From Lycium barbarum (lineage: Eukaryota; Streptophyta; Magnoliopsida; Solanales; Solanaceae): a stretch of 64,000 bases of DNA. Under the pieces are notes generated by a model, which was not told where the DNA came from, ran no database searches, and saw only the letters and a list, made by a program, of their open reading frames with translations. Location: assembly GCF_019175385.1 (NCBI RefSeq), contig NC_083344.1:23630380-23694379 (forward strand). Direction: 5' to 3'. Positions 46,022 to 59,866 of the stretch are shown here, piece after piece. Position 1 is the stretch's first letter. Each line of letters begins with the position of its first letter. The position numbers and the translations under genes were made by a program.

Positions 46022-49000
46022 CAATTTTTATCATTTCGGCATTTTACCAGCTTACGCACACGCATTGCATTTATCTTTGCATAATTAAATAATAGTGTTT
46101 ATTTATTGTGGATTTTCGAAATATTATTGCACGGCTATTACAACGCCATTTTTTATCTGAGCACTAATAATTGTATATTTTATATTAAGTAATATTTTAA
46201 CACAAGTTATTTAAATAGGTCTTTTATTTAAATGTAGTAGCCCAATCAACCCATACTATTTTCGGACCAATTCATAAATCAACCCACATTTTTAATTTAC
46301 CTGGCCACATTTTAATTCACCCCAGCCCAAATAATTAACCAACATTTCGGACCAACCCATTCTTTTTAACTTTGCCCAACCCATTACCCATTAAACCCGG
46401 TCCAGCCCACACCACCGACCCGACCCGAACGGCCCAATCTCTTTCCTAAACCTAAGTCCCCTCCCCCCTTTTTCTCTTTCTCTTCTCTTTCCCTTTCCTT
46501 CATCAGCCGCCCCATCCCTCCTCTTCTCTCCCTCTTTTATCGTCATCTCCCCCACGTTACCTATACCACCTCCACTTCTCCCTGTTCCCCACGCCACTGT
46601 CGCCTCCACCTTCTCTTGTCCCCCACGCCTCTGCCGCCTCCACTTCCCTCTGTCCCCGCTCCTCTTCTCCCTCTGTTCCCTTCATCATTTCCTTCGACCC
46701 AAAACCCTATAAAATGGGGTTGAATCGTCTGAAAAAGGGAGGTTTTTGAACCCAAAAAGAATTCCCTTGCAAAAAAAAAAGAAGATCATCGAAAGACACT
46801 GGAATCAGATCAAAAACCCTAATAAAAAAAAAAACAAGATCTTGAACCCCCAAATTCCCTAAAATATATTAATCCTCAATAGTTGCAATATTGCTGGATA
46901 TCGAGTCAAAAAATTAAACCATCTTTTCTGTTGTTTTTTCCCTCGGTATTTGTTTAGTTCGAGTGTATACGAATCTGGGATTCATGGTGTTTTCGAGGTA
47001 GATCGAAGGATCCGAAGCCTCACTTCGCTGCACCCGAAGAAGGTGCGTCAATCCCCTTCTGTTTATTTTTCATCTTCTGCATTTTTAGCTTCTTAGTTTG
47101 TTATGTGTTAGCATTAGATATTTTCTTCATGATCTAACAATTATTATGTTAATTCAGTTAGTGGTTTGTGAAGTATTTTATATGCTGATAGATTAAATAA
47201 ATGCCTATATCTTAATCGCGCTTAGTAGTTGACAATGTCTATGTGTTTATCTCGGAATCGCGCTGTTTAGTTTCTATATGGTCGGTATATGTCCTGTTTG
47301 TTTTGGGTATGATGAGGTTATATTAGGTCTATAATGCTTTTACTGATATAAACTTGATTACGTGAGTTGATTAATGGTGGTGTTACTCATATTAGGTGTG
47401 CATAAATAGAGTGTTTAGTCCTGTCCATACTTCAACTGTGTAGCCTTCACTCTGTTTGTTGGTGCCATGTTGTGATGACTGAATTCTTTAGCTTATGTAT
47501 GGGTATAGCATCCTATGCTTCACAATCTCTAGCTTCCATTGAATATAACCAAGTGAATAAAGTTTCTTCCTATCTTTTGATGCAGAAATTGCATTGTTAA
47601 AAGTAAAAGAAGTGAATGGCATGTTCATTCCTGTTAAAGAAAGCTAAAAATGGTCTGATTGATTAAAATCTTATGTGACTAATATCTCTCAGCTTTTAAA
47701 TGCATACAGATTCTGCTTGGTGTTTTATTTATTCTCTCCCTTTAGATAGCTGCTGGTATGTTGATAAAAAGGAAAATGAGGCAGATCACCAGTTTGGTTT
47801 AAATTAAAAAAAAAAAATGAATAGATCACATGTGTGCTTGTATGCTTCCCCCTTTTGCATCAGTTTGATCTGCCTTTCTTTGATTTAGAACTGGCTTAGA
47901 TATCAGTAATCAACCATGTGATTAGTTTATTGTTATTATTGCCAATTTGTTGCCATTGTTAGTAGTTTGTTATAGTGATTGGCTAAGCTATTAGGTTAGT
48001 GTCACTAATTTGTTTCAGCTAGTTAGCACGCTTGTCTCCTTATGGTAATATGTTTTTCAGTGTTGATTAACTTAGTCTTTGTGTTTTCTAAATGTATGGA
48101 TTGGAGTTGAGTTGTTGAAACTATTCTTACCTTACAAGGTTCCATATTGCTTCATGAATTATGTGAAAGTGTCTTTGGGGTTCTGGTGAATATCTAAGCA
48201 GGTCCCTTTTCTTTCCAGGCAGATGTTGTTCGTAGATTTTAAAACAGTAGCAAATAACTCTAAATCCAGAGTCTCTTTAAATTTGTTGTTTTGATAAGTC
48301 CATTGTTATAGCTTGTTATTTGGGTGGCTGAATCTAAAAAGAAGAGTTAGTCCAACAGAGATAGCATTTCAAAATAATGTGTGGCCTTAAGAAGTCTAAA
48401 ATTTGTTGTATGTCGAACCCTGCAACCAAAGTAGGAGTCATATAGGTTTGAAATACCTATGTGAGTAATTTAGTTCTATGTGGGTATCTGGTCAGTCTAT
48501 TTAGTTGATCAAAGGTATAGCGTTTGTCATGTTTAACTACTAGTTATATTTAGCATACGAGCAGTTTATCAAATAGTGTGAAAGAGATCTGTTAAGAGTA
48601 TTGTTATCTTCTTAAGTTTAATATGGTATCCTTAATGCCTCTATCATAGTGTACAAAGTTGGTTCTGATAAGTTTTGGTGTTGGTTTAGTTCAGTTTGAT
48701 TTCATTTCTTGTCCTGCTAAGCACCTTAACATAGCTGAATCACCAGTGGTCCAGTCCAACTTGTGATGCATTTAATTCAGTTTGGGTGATTTGAAACTGC
48801 CTTGCATAAAGTTTGGACAGTTGAACTGAAAATGATAGCATGGTCTTTTGTCATTCATGTATGTTATGTGTCCTGTGCTGATGCATTTCTTGAATCAGAT
48901 AAGAGCATGTCATTTAGTCTGCCATAACTGGAATGTTTATATTCTGTTATGAGATTAGCTTGGGGAATGCCAATGAACAAATGCTTTGGGTTCAAATTGA

Positions 49001-51318
49001 TTGATTATTGACTTTGTATTCTAGACATTTTGAATCTTAAGAACAGCCGACCTTGACTTAAATAATTCTGTATAAATTGTTGTGGCATGTGATTTGAATT
49101 AGTTAATGAATGCTTGAAATGTCATGTTTTGGTTCAAAGATGTGTATGTCCCGTATGGTTTGTGCTTTTGTTGGAATATCCCATGATATATTAAATATTG
49201 TGTTCAAATAATGCATTACGTTGACTGAAATTGGAACTGGTACTGCTGGGCTGAAAATTTGTACTTTGGAGAGGAAAAGATAATTACCCTTTTGTAGTTT
49301 AATCGAGCAGAATTGCTAGCTATTGGCAGGAATGATGTTGTGCTGCAATTATTAGTGCTTTGCCTTGTTAATACAAAGAATATGAACTGGAAACGTGACT
49401 GAATACCATGAATATCCCTCCTGAATTCAGTAGATATTTGTATGCCATGTTTAGGCTTGATATGTGTTGTACGTTGCCAGTATACTTAATCTATATTCCG
49501 AGCATCTTCACGTGAATGAATATGTATTAGCAGGTCCTGTGCGTAGTCTATATTATCATATGGTGTTGTTTAAATTCTGTGCGTTGCTGCAAGTATATTT
49601 CAGTTGGTTATGTATATTTACGTATATTACTGGTATACCTCTATTTAAAACAGCTATGAATGTGTATACATGAAGTATACTTAAATATACATAGTATATA
49701 CACAATTTGCTGATTTGTTTTGAGTTTATATTTCATATGTTTAACATTATTCATTGATAATTTACTAATCTTTTCCTTCCGTTTTTATGCATGATTATCG
49801 CATACGAGTCCGAGGGACTCGTTCTCCTCCGCACTTGGCGTTGGGCTAAAAGCCCAACACGACTCCTCTTGTGTCCAGCCCTGTCCGCAGCCACATAGGA
49901 AAGCAAAAATCTGGGCTGAAGCCCAATAGGCGATGAACAGTTCTTAGCAACCTATTAAGGCTGCTGGGCCGAAGCCCAACAGTCAACAGACCGCAGTAAT
50001 AGTCCAAGAAAATGGGCCTAACCCATTCACTCTTTACTCTCTTCCTTATTTTATTGTTGTGTATTTTATTCGCCTCATATGACTTAACAGTTTATTTTGT
50101 TTTATTAGATCAGATGAACCATAATGAAGTTAGTGGGTTTAGTTTTTTTTTTTTAGTAATGGGTAGCTAATTTCAAGAAAACCAACAATTAATTGCATAA
50201 GTTTCCTTCTTATTTTCTGTTGAAATATTTATAATATCTAGAATATTTATCTTTCTTAGAATAATTGACATTCAAAATAGTATGATTACACATTTTTTAG
50301 ATAAAGGAATCATATTTTATCCTTACTATTTTAAAATTTCAAAACGTCATTAACACACAAAATATGAATCCGAGTATATTTTATAAACATTTTCAAGATT
50401 TACCCAATTATACATATTTTTAACGTTAAACAAAGCAAATAAAGAAAGAGAAAGAAAACTCATTTCTTTTGTATCCTATTTATAAAGATAAGTTTAGATT
50501 TTCTATGTCACCATATCTATATGACATAATTTTATCCAAAGATCTAAATTTGATAACCCCCTTTTTTTGAAAGCTATCACATTATATGCAAACTATTACA
50601 GTTTATACAAATCTTATGTTAAACAACATTTTATTTAAAAGTTTAGCCACATTTATAAGTCTTCTTTAAATGACATTTTTTATCTTAACAATGCTTGTAA
50701 GTTTTATTTCATGCAAATTATCACATTTCCTATAAATCTTATTAAATAGTATCTTTCATTTAAGGCTTTATCAATATTTTCAAGTCTCATTTAATATTTA
50801 GAATCTTCTTTTACGCAAATTATTATGTTTTCTACAAGCATTATTTTAAACAACACTATTATACTTTCGTCTAAAACCTTAACAACATTCATAAGTCGTG
50901 TTTTTCAAAATGGCATTTAAAGTCTCTTTTATACAAATTATTGTATTTTCTGTGAATCTTATTTTAACTAACATTATTTTCTTTTAAAACTTTAGCAATA
51001 TTTTTAAGTCATTTTCTAAAATTTAAGCATTGTATTTAGCCTTAATTAATTAACCTAAGTTTGGCCGGATAACCGTAGTTAACGGATTCTAAAGGATGCC
51101 TAACCCCTTCCCTTTAGGATAATAAAGAACCCTTACCTAGAATCACATTGGTTAAGCAGACAATTAATGGAGGTTTAGTTTTAACTTTACCTTAGTTAAC
51201 ATCTAGGTGTCCTAATTCACTGTTAAATTAATTAGGTGGCGACTCCTTAAAACAAAAATAAACAGGAATCACCAATATGTTGCACTCTAATTTAACCCGG
51301 TTAAAATGGGGTATAACA
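45759..51318 (+). mobile_element. Element D: giant solo-LTR-like insertion (Tat/Ogre-like?)
   Basis: It begins TGTTGACACCC and ends GGTATAACA, flanked by the perfect TSD ATTAT (45754-45758 and 51319-51323). The uninterrupted site is present in the other LTR of element 2 at about 58937-58945. The length is 5560 bp, with no coding domain. A TATAAAA near 46707 could be its promoter. GATGCCTAACCCCTTCCC and AGGTGGCGACTCC near the 3' end match element B, so both are probably long LTRs of one lineage. Confidence 0.88.
45925..46019. repeat. ATT microsatellite, about 30 units
   Basis: An uninterrupted ATT/TTA trinucleotide run in element D, preceded by CATCAT units. Confidence 0.98.
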
Positions 51319-51768
51319 ATTATAACGTATTCATAATCACAATTCTTCAACTTTCATAATTCAATTCCACTATCATTCAATTATGTCACTATTTACTCAA
51401 TAATGACCCACTTTCTATGTTCTTCTACATTTCAAGTATCTAAGCCTCCCAATACCTTAAACAACATGAAATGATCATAAAACTTACCGTGGATGTTGGT
51501 TGAACAAGCCTTGAGTTGAGTTTCTACCCTAGCATCAAAACCCTTCTTCCCCTCCTTTGATTTTCTTTGAGGAAGATGAACCCTACTTAGTTTTCATACA
51601 CTTTATTTCATAGATTATGTGTTGTTGATCTTAGTTTCCCTTGGATTTCTCTTGTGGTTGAAGAGTAGGGAAAGTTCTAGAGGCTTCTTGAGTTGGAAGA
51701 GGTGGGAAATGAAATGGGTGAAATGAAAAATGACCCCTTACACTTAATTTAAAAGCTGGCCGAGACCC

Positions 51769-51909
51769 ATTATACGGATCAACATACGGTCCGTACTATT
51801 TATACGAACCGTATGTATGGGCGTACAGTTGGTCCAGTAGCTGGTCCCTTCATTGGCCAATTATACGGCCAGTATAAATTATACGGTCCGTAGGTTGGAC
51901 CGTATAATG
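51769..51909. repeat. Palindrome array in 3' LTR of element 2
   Basis: TTATACGG-N-CCGTATAA-type sites, mostly partial, about 340-480 bp from the LTR's 5' end on the minus strand. The same array is at 59388-59528. Confidence 0.82.
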
Positions 51910-52247
51910 CCCAGTGGTTCCATTTTCGTTCTCGTTGTCCCGTTCGATCTCCGATCCTTATGGAACCTTCTTAACACTTGTTTAATACTTCAATACCAAT
52001 CTAAGGGACGTCATTGCCTGTCTCTAAGACACCATTATTCCCTCACCAACTCGTTGCTCGTTATTCCTACTCGATATACGACTTACGACTCGCTTTCCTT
52101 AACAACTTCCTTTCCTTAACTCGAATGGTTTTGAAATCTCGTTTGGGGTTATCAAACACTATTCCTACTCATCGAAATGTCGTATACGCTATGACCTTCG
52201 TTTTCCTATTCTCCGTACATGTAAGGGGGATTTTTCGAGGTGTAACA

Positions 52248-52265
52248 TCTTTCCCCCCTTTTGGA
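52248..52265 (-). other. Polypurine tract of element 2
   Basis: The complement reads AAAAGGGGGGAAAGA directly next to the LTR terminus. Confidence 0.9.
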
Positions 52266-52450
52266 ACATTCGTCCTCGAATGTTAAACACTCGGGATTCT
52301 ACGAAAATTTCGCCAGAGTTTCCCCTGTAATTGGGCACTACCAACCTGTCACAACAACCCATAATATCATCGCCTCACAGGGCTACATCATAATATCAAC
52401 ATATTTATGGCCACACACAACCAAAAGCATAAAAATAAAGCATACGTACC

Positions 52451-54113
52451 TCATTTCGTCGATGTTTCATCTTGAGTCTCCTCCGGGGGTTGGAATAAAT
52501 GCGGATATTTGGCTTGCATATTCTCCTCCGCTTCCCAAGTCATTTCTTCCCGATTATTGTTTCGCCATAAGACCTTGACTGAAGCGACCTCTTTATTTCG
52601 AAGCCTTCGCACCTGTCTGTCTAAGATAGCAACCGGTACTTCTTCATATGTTAGTCCTTCTGTCACTTGGACATCATCAACCGGAACGATTCTCGTTGGA
52701 TCTCCAATGCACTTGCGGAGCATTGAAACATGAAAGACTGGATGCACTGACTCGAGTTCTGAAGGCAAGTCCAGTTCATAGGCTACTCGACCCACTTTAC
52801 GGATGATTCGATAAGGTCCAATATATCTTGGGCTTAACTTCCCTTTCTTGCCAAATCTCATCACCCCTTTCATCGGTGATACCTTCAGGAATACCCAATC
52901 ATCTACCTGAAATTCCAAGTCTCGTCGGCGGTTGTCCGCATAAGACTTTTGACGATTTTGGGACCTTAACAACCGATCCCGTATCACCTTAACTTTTTCG
53001 ACTGCTTGTTGAATCAAGTCGGGGCCTATTAATTGTGCTTTTCCGGTTTCAAACCATCCAATTGGAGATCTACATTTCCTTCCGTACAAGGCTTCATATG
53101 GAGCCATTTGAATACTGGAATGATAGCTGTTGTTATAAGAAAATTCAATAAGGGGTAAATGCTCATCCCAACTACCGCCAAAATCTAACACACACGCTCG
53201 CAGCATGTCCTCCAAGGTCTGAATAGTACGTTCATCTTGTCCGTCAGTCTGTGGATCAAACGCCGTGTTGAGCTTAACCTGAGTACCCAAACCTTCTTGG
53301 AAGGACTTCCAAAACTTAGCGGTAAACTGTGCCCCTATGTCTGTGATAATGGTCAAAGGAATTCCGTGAATTCGCACAATTTCCTTCAAGTACAACCTAG
53401 CATAATCTTCCGCTGAATACGTGGTTCTAACTGGGAGGAAATGAGCTGCTTTTGTGAGTCTGTCCACGATAACCCATATAGAATCATATTTGCCTCGGGA
53501 ACGAGGTAATCCTACAATAAAGTCCATATTAATTTCTTTCCATTTCCATGTAGGAATCTCTATTGCTTGTAATAAGCCTCCTGGCTTTTGATGTTCAGCT
53601 TTTACTTGTTGGCAATTCGAACATTGGGCTACAAATTCTGCTATGTCTCTCTTCATACCGTTCCACCAATATATCGATTTGAGGTCATGATACATTTTGG
53701 TTGCACCGGGATGAATAGAATACCGAGAATAGTGAGCTTCCTCTAGAATCCTTTGGCGCAATCTTGCCACATCCGGTACGCACAACCTGCCTTGATATCT
53801 GAGAACCCCTTCTGTGGAGATTTCAAATGGAGACTTTTCCTTCTCACGAGATAGGTCTCGGTAGTGGCTTAACTGGGAATATTCGTACTATCGTTCCTTT
53901 ACTTCTGTACTTAAGGATGAAACTGTGGGGTTACTAATGCTGATACCTGTGCTACCCGAATCAATTGCACGCACTCCAAGATTAGCTAGTCGTTGCAGCT
54001 CACGAACCATTTCCTTCTTTTCTGAAGGGACTTCACATAAGCTACCCATTGATCGACGGCTAAGCGCATCAGCCACTACGTTAGCTTTTCCCGGGTGGTA
54101 TAGAATATTTACA
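52451..54113 (-). pseudogene. Element 2 RNase H end, integrase and chromodomain
   Basis: Continues the polyprotein after a one-base insertion near 54110-54118: [15 protein letters not shown], then a TAG near 53888 where CAG is expected, then the integrase. The zinc-binding region (HPGATKMYHDL to CSNCQQVK) is near 53580-53720. The core shows MDFIVGLPRS, TIITDIGAQF (Ile where relatives have Arg) and [12 protein letters not shown] with the catalytic Glu. The C-terminus has VLWRNNNREEMTWEAEE, a chromodomain-like segment that in chromoviruses directs integration to heterochromatin. Confidence 0.93.
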
Positions 54114-57100
54114 TTCATAGTCTTTCAACAGTTCTAACCACCGCCTCTGACGCAGATTCAACTCCTTTTGCTTGAAAATGTATTGAAGACTCTTGTGATC
54201 TGTATAGATATCAATATGTACACCATACAAATAATGCCTCCATATTTTTGAAGCATGAATAACCACGGCCAATTCAAGATCATGGGCTGGATAATTCTGT
54301 TCATGTTTCCGCAACTGTCTCGAGGCATATGCAATAACCTTGCCATGCTGCATTAATACACATCCTAGTCCCACACCAGATGCGTCACAATATATAACAT
54401 AGCCTTCTGACCCTTCTGGAAGTGTTAGCACTGGTGCTGAAGTCAATCTGTCTTTCATCTCCTGAAAACTACGCTCACACGCATCGTTCCATTGGAATCT
54501 AGCGGATTTCTGAGTTAACTTCGTCAGTGGGGCTGAAATAGAAGAAAATGCCTCTACGAATCTTCTATAATAACCTGCCAAACCCAGGAAACTACGAACT
54601 TCTGTGGGTGTCGTAGGCCTTGGCCAAGTCTTCACAGCTTCAATTTTCTGAGTGTCGACGCAGATACCATCATCGGAAATAACGTGGCCTAGGAATGTTA
54701 CAGAATTCAGCCAAAACTCACATTTTGCGAACTTTGCATATAATTCCCGAGCTCGGAGAACACCAAGGACAATTCTTAGATGATCTGCATGTTCTGACTC
54801 CGTGCGAGAGTATACCAAAATATCATCGATAAATACTATGACAAAGAGATCCAAGAATGGTCTGAACACATTATTCATTAAATTCATAAACACCGCCGGG
54901 GCATTCTTCAACCCAAACGACATTACTCGGAACTCGTAGTGACCATATCTTGTCCTGAAGGCAGTCTTGGGAATATCCGCTTCTCTAATTCTCACTTGAT
55001 GATAACCAGACCTCAAATCTATCTTGGAAAACCATTTAGCGCCCTGCAATTGATCAAACAAATCGTCAATTCTGGGGAGGGGATACTTGTTCTTTACCAT
55101 TACCCTATTTAGCTGTCGGTAATCAATGCACATCCGCAGGGATCCATCCTTCTTCCTTACGAACAAGACCGGTGCTCCCCACGGTGATGAGCTGGGACTT
55201 ATAAATCCCTTCTCAAGCAAATCTTTTAGATGTGCTTTTAGTTCTTTTAGTTCTGCCGGAGCCATTCGATAAGGAGGAATGGAGATAGGCTCAGTGTCCG
55301 GTAACACATCACTAGTGAAATCAATTTCCCTCTCGGGAGGAAGACCTGGAAGTTCGTCCGGAAATACATCGGGGAATTCATTCACTACCGGAACAGATTG
55401 GAAAGCTGGCGACCTTGCCTCAGTGTCATGGACCCGAACTAGATGATAAATATAGCCTTTAGCTATCATTTTGCTTGCCTTAAGGTAGGAAATAAACCTA
55501 CCCTTTGGGGTTGCCGTATTACCCTTCCATTCAAGTACGGGCTCTCCCGGAAATTGGAACCGAACCATTTTCGTCCGACAATCAACATTAGCATAGCACG
55601 AAGCCAACCAATCCATACCCATGATTACATCGAAATCTACCATTTCTAGCTCGATTAGATTGGCTTTGGTTTGACAATCACATATCACGATAACACCGTC
55701 CTTATACACTTTCCTCGCTACTACCGGATCACCAACCGGAGTGAACACTTCAAAAGGTTTGATTAGCTCAGGCTTCACCCCAATACAATCGGCGACATAT
55801 GGAGTAACATAAGAGAAAGTAGAGCCCGGATCAATCAAAGCATATGCATCACGGGAAAATATAGTCAATGTACTTGTGACAACATCTGGGGAAGACTCAA
55901 GATCTTGTCGCCCAGCTAAAGCATATATGCGGGGGTGAACAACACCTGAAGTAGATGCTCCCCCTCTGCCTCTGCCTCTACCTGCGGTGGTCTGAGAAGT
56001 CTGTGCTGTCGGGCGTACTGAGGAAGACCCAACTGCTGATCCCGCAGGCTGGGTCCCGACTCTACCTCCCGCTGAAGGGCAATCTCTCATCATGTGGCCA
56101 ACTTGCCCGCAGGCATAACATGCATCTGAACCCTGACGGCACTGCCCGGAATGCAATCTACCGCACTGACTGCACCGCGGCACTGGAGGTATCCGCTGAC
56201 TAAAATCTCCCCTGAACTGAGAATCTGAGGCCCTCGAACTCTGGCCCTGTCCTGACTGAAAAGAACGATCAAACCTCCTATCTGAGAATCTGGGAGGCGC
56301 ACTAGTCGCCGACTGACCTGAGTGTCTAGAGTGCATCTGTCTCGGTCCCCCTCTATTTTCACTGCTCGCTCCCATAGATCTAGCCCTCTTACTTTGTCTT
56401 CTGTCATTATCACGATCACTTCTTTGCTGCTGCTGTCGCTCCTCAAGATTTTGAGCATGGGCCTGTATTCGGGAGATATTCATCCCGTCTTGCAAAGAGG
56501 CCGTCAGACAATCTCTAAAAAAATGTGACCCCAAACCACTCACGAACCTGTGTACACGATCGCCCATGTCGGTCACCATAGCCGGGGCATACCTAACCAG
56601 AGAATTAAACTGCATACTATACTCCCGATCACTCATACTTCCTTGCTTCAGATTCAAAAACCTGTCCGCTCTAGCTCGGCGGACCTCAGGCGGTAAATAA
56701 TGACGAATAAAGGCATCCACGAATTCCTGCCAAACCGGAGGAGGTGCATTCTCTCCTCTTGAGGCCATCCAATTGTTGGACCATAATACCGCCACATCGC
56801 GGAGTCTATAAGAGGCCAGCTCTACCGACTCGGTCTCGGAAGCATGCATAAGTTTCAGCGTCCTCAGCATCTCATCAATAAAGCCTTGCGGGTCCTCATT
56901 CGGCTTCGACCCGAAAAATTCCGGAGGGTTCAAACTCAGAAAGTCACGGGCTCTTGTACTGGCTGAACGATCACTCGGGCCCGCACTCTGCCGCTGTGCC
57001 TGGGCGGCAACCAATTGCGTCAACAAATGAATAGCTTCGGTCACTTGTTGACCCGAAGTAACTGGTGGAGGAATTGGGACTGAGGCTCCCCCTTGCTCTT

Positions 57101-57227
57101 CCACCTGGGGCGAGGCCTCATTTTGTGATTCGCCCTCCTCTACATTCAGCGGAGGCCCTCTTTCTACGCGCCTTTTTGTCGTAGCTTTGCCCTTCTGGGC
57201 GGCGGTAGCTTTTCCCTTTGGCGGCAT
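54081..57227 (-). CDS. Element 2 gag-protease-RT-RNase H ORF (1048 codons)
   Basis: A long intact reading frame from ATG at 57227. It encodes [15 protein letters not shown], the gag capsid domain at about residues 100-230, a Cys/His cluster [12 protein letters not shown], and a CCHC knuckle [14 protein letters not shown] near residue 370. Protease DPGST is near 466. RT has [18 protein letters not shown] near 680 and FIDD near 800. RNase H starts at YCDASGVG near 946. The frame is lost at KDYECKYS by a one-base insertion, just before the connection to integrase. Gag, protease and RT could still be made if transcribed, so it might supply some proteins in trans. Compare element 1, which is broken throughout. 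Confidence 0.95.
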   Translation of the reverse strand: MPPKGKATAAQKGKATTKRRVERGPPLNVEEGESQNEASPQVEEQGGASVPIPPPVTSGQQVTEAIHLLTQLVAAQAQRQSAGPSDRSASTRARDFLSLNPPEFFGSKPNEDPQGFIDEMLRTLKLMHASETESVELASYRLRDVAVLWSNNWMASRGENAPPPVWQEFVDAFIRHYLPPEVRRARADRFLNLKQGSMSDREYSMQFNSLVRYAPAMVTDMGDRVHRFVSGLGSHFFRDCLTASLQDGMNISRIQAHAQNLEERQQQQRSDRDNDRRQSKRARSMGASSENRGGPRQMHSRHSGQSATSAPPRFSDRRFDRSFQSGQGQSSRASDSQFRGDFSQRIPPVPRCSQCGRLHSGQCRQGSDACYACGQVGHMMRDCPSAGGRVGTQPAGSAVGSSSVRPTAQTSQTTAGRGRGRGGASTSGVVHPRIYALAGRQDLESSPDVVTSTLTIFSRDAYALIDPGSTFSYVTPYVADCIGVKPELIKPFEVFTPVGDPVVARKVYKDGVIVICDCQTKANLIELEMVDFDVIMGMDWLASCYANVDCRTKMVRFQFPGEPVLEWKGNTATPKGRFISYLKASKMIAKGYIYHLVRVHDTEARSPAFQSVPVVNEFPDVFPDELPGLPPEREIDFTSDVLPDTEPISIPPYRMAPAELKELKAHLKDLLEKGFISPSSSPWGAPVLFVRKKDGSLRMCIDYRQLNRVMVKNKYPLPRIDDLFDQLQGAKWFSKIDLRSGYHQVRIREADIPKTAFRTRYGHYEFRVMSFGLKNAPAVFMNLMNNVFRPFLDLFVIVFIDDILVYSRTESEHADHLRIVLGVLRARELYAKFAKCEFWLNSVTFLGHVISDDGICVDTQKIEAVKTWPRPTTPTEVRSFLGLAGYYRRFVEAFSSISAPLTKLTQKSARFQWNDACERSFQEMKDRLTSAPVLTLPEGSEGYVIYCDASGVGLGCVLMQHGKVIAYASRQLRKHEQNYPAHDLELAVVIHASKIWRHYLYGVHIDIYTDHKSLQYIFKQKELNLRQRRWLELLKDYECKYSIPPGKS

Positions 57228-57416
57228 ATTCTGAAATCATAACACACTTTTAGAAGGGATATAATATTAGACATGGCTCTATCACACGATCTCATAAGAA
57301 GAAAGATGGTCATTTTCCTAAATGCCCTGTAGCCTCTTGTTTATTAGCGTGGCGCGCTACACACCATAAAAAAGACTCTACTAGACACGACTCGTAGACA
57401 CTTCCTAGGACAAACT

Positions 57417-57428
57417 GCTCTGATACCA
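57417..57428 (-). other. Primer-binding site of element 2
   Basis: The complement is TGGTATCAGAGC (initiator tRNA-Met), four bases from the LTR end. Confidence 0.94.
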
Positions 57429-57432
57429 CTTC

Positions 57433-59866
57433 TGTCACGACCCAACTAGGGGCCGTGACGGGTACCCGAAACTAGCTACCGAGCACCGCTCGCTTTACTA
57501 CTCATCTAATGCTCTTTTGCAATATTCAGTCATGGAAGTGTAAGAAAGCATATATTTTATAGAAACATAAACGCTTCATACTTATTTGCCTTTCGGCTAT
57601 CAAAATAACATACATATATATACATAACAATATCATGTGAGACTATATAACCCACACTGCGTATCTACGAGCCTCTACTGACATACTATATACATAGACG
57701 GAACAAGACTCCGTCATGCCCAAAAATACACATATGTACCAAAAGAATAACCATAAGCACCTCCGAACAATGGAGTTCTCTCTATCAGCTGATAGCTACT
57801 GAGGATCTGGGCCAAGCTCATCTCCTTGTCTACCTGTGGGCATGAACACAACGTCCAAAGAGAACGGACGTCAGTACGAATATTGTACTGAGTATGAGAG
57901 GCATAAACAATGAAGAAAGACATCAATAATATAATGAGAACATCGATATGAAACATCTGGATCTGAATAACAATCATATGGAAAGTAATGCATGCTGTCT
58001 TACTCATACTCATCATCATATCATATATGCATAATATGCAAGCTGCCCGTCCTTGTCGGAACGGTGTGATAATCAATAAAATTAGCCCGCGTCCAGGCCT
58101 CCCCCGTCCGGGGTACCATTTCATGCCGCCCACTAGTGGTGTCTGCCCATGCCAAAAGGTCATGGTGTATCCGTATAGCTGCCCGCCTTGGCGGTGACTG
58201 CCTGGCCAACTAGGCCCGGTGTGATGCAATCATGTCATGCTCATCATAAAATGCTTACTATCATATACTTATCAAAACATGCTTATCTTATCATAGTTCA
58301 TGCATGAAGCTCAAGATCATTTCTACTCTATCGGGGTGACGTAAGGTCGTGATCCCCTGATATCATTATGGAGCAATTTTTGACATTCTGCCTCACCTTG
58401 AAGGAACTAGTACATAAGGTGAGTGTAGGCGACAATAACCTCATTATCAATATAGCATCATCATACCGTATCTCTTATCTTATATAGACATTTATGAATG
58501 TAGGCTCTTAACTTTCCGGAAAATGGAAACTCATGAAAAGGATAAAGAGTTTACGCTATAGGATTCATGCCATTAGAAGGAAAGGACTAGCCTCACATAC
58601 CTTGGTCGTTTAACAAAGCTATCGCTCACTTGTTCTCCTTCGGTATCACGTCGTTACCTTCATGAGAGAATTCGAATTAACATTAGTTAATTGACTACAA
58701 GAACGCATCGTTAATTCTAGGAAACATTGGGCAGCACTTCCTTTGTTTATACTACTTTTCCCATGTTCTATATCAACTCCCAACATTCACAATACTACTC
58801 ACCATATCACAATCAACAATCATCATTTACACATATTTAGCAAAATCCACCATTTTCCTCCAATTTTCCCCATATTTCTACTTATAGCTCATCTTTGTGC
58901 TTTCACGCATTTAATGCTTGTTTCATGATATACACATCATTATAACGTATTCATAATCAAAATTCTTTAACTTTCATAATTCAATTCCACTATCATTCAA
59001 TTATGTCACTATTTACTCAATAATGACCCACTTTCTATGTTCTTCTACATTTCAAGTATCTAAGCCTCCCAATACCTTAAACAACATGAAATGATGATAA
59101 AACTTACCGTGGATGTTGGTTGAACAAGCCTTGAGTTGAGTTTCTACCCTAGCATCAAAACCCTTCTTTACCTCCTTTGATTTTCTTTGGGAAGATGAAC
59201 CCTACTTAGTTTTCATACACTTTATTTCATGGATTATGTGTTGTTGATCTTAGTTTCCCTTGCATTTCTCTTGTGGTTGAAGAGTAGGGAAAGTTCTAGA
59301 GGCTTCTTGAGTTAGAAGAGGTGGGAAATGAAATGGGTGAAATGAAAAATGACCCCTTACACTTAATTTAAAAGCTGGCCGAGACCTATTATACGGACCA
59401 ACATACGGTCCGTACTATTTATACGGACCCTATGTATGGGCATACAGTTGGTCCAGTAGTTGGTCCCTTCATTGGCCAATTATATGGCCAGTATAAATTA
59501 TACGGTCCGTAGGTTGGACCGTATAATGCTAGTGGTTCCGTTTTCGTTCTCGTTGTCCCGTTCGATCTCCGATCATTATGGAACCTTCTTAACACTTGTT
59601 TAATACTTCAATACCAATCTAAGGGACGTCATTTCCTGTCTCTAAGACACCATTATTCCCTCACCAACTTGTTGCTCGTTATTCCTACTCGATATACGAC
59701 TTACGACTCGCTTTCCTTAACAACTTCCTTTCCTTATCTCGAATGGTTTTGAAATCTCGTTTGGGGGTTATCAAACACTATTCCTACTCATCGAAATGTC
59801 GTATACGCTATGACCTTCGTTGTCCTATTCTCAGTACATGTAAGGGGGATTTTTCGAGGTGTAACA
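57433..59866 (-). repeat. 5' LTR of element 2 (2434 bp)
   Basis: Complete, TGTCACGACCC to GTGTAACA in plus reading. It should hold the element's promoter; an AT-rich TTTTAAATTAAGTG (minus strand) lies just after the palindrome array. It preserves the ATTAT site that D used in the other LTR. Confidence 0.95.
59388..59528. repeat. Palindrome array in 5' LTR of element 2
   Basis: Counterpart of 51769-51909 with a few base differences, including TATACGGACC in place of TATACGGATC. Confidence 0.82.

Larger units (their letters stand above)
44273..52247 (-). repeat. 3' LTR of element 2, interrupted by D
   Basis: TGTCACGACCC to GAGGTGTAACA; about 2.41 kb once D and one ATTAT are removed. It lacks two short blocks of roughly 20 bp that the other LTR has (near 58095 and 58190). 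Confidence 0.94.
44273..59866 (-). mobile_element. Element 2: Ty3/gypsy chromovirus (Tekay/Del-like), both LTRs present
   Basis: LTRs at 57433-59866 (5', minus orientation) and 44273-52247 (3', enlarged by element D). The perfect 5-bp TSD GCAAG lies at 44268-44272 and 59867-59871. The primer site is next to the 5' LTR and a polypurine tract is next to the 3' LTR. In the first 430 LTR bases I counted about 15 substitutions plus a 9-base gap, so it is older than element 1. The coding region carries only two lesions that I can see. Confidence 0.96.

Noticed and set aside
45878..46084. ORF with a long Tyr run
   Set aside because: Translation of the ATT microsatellite.
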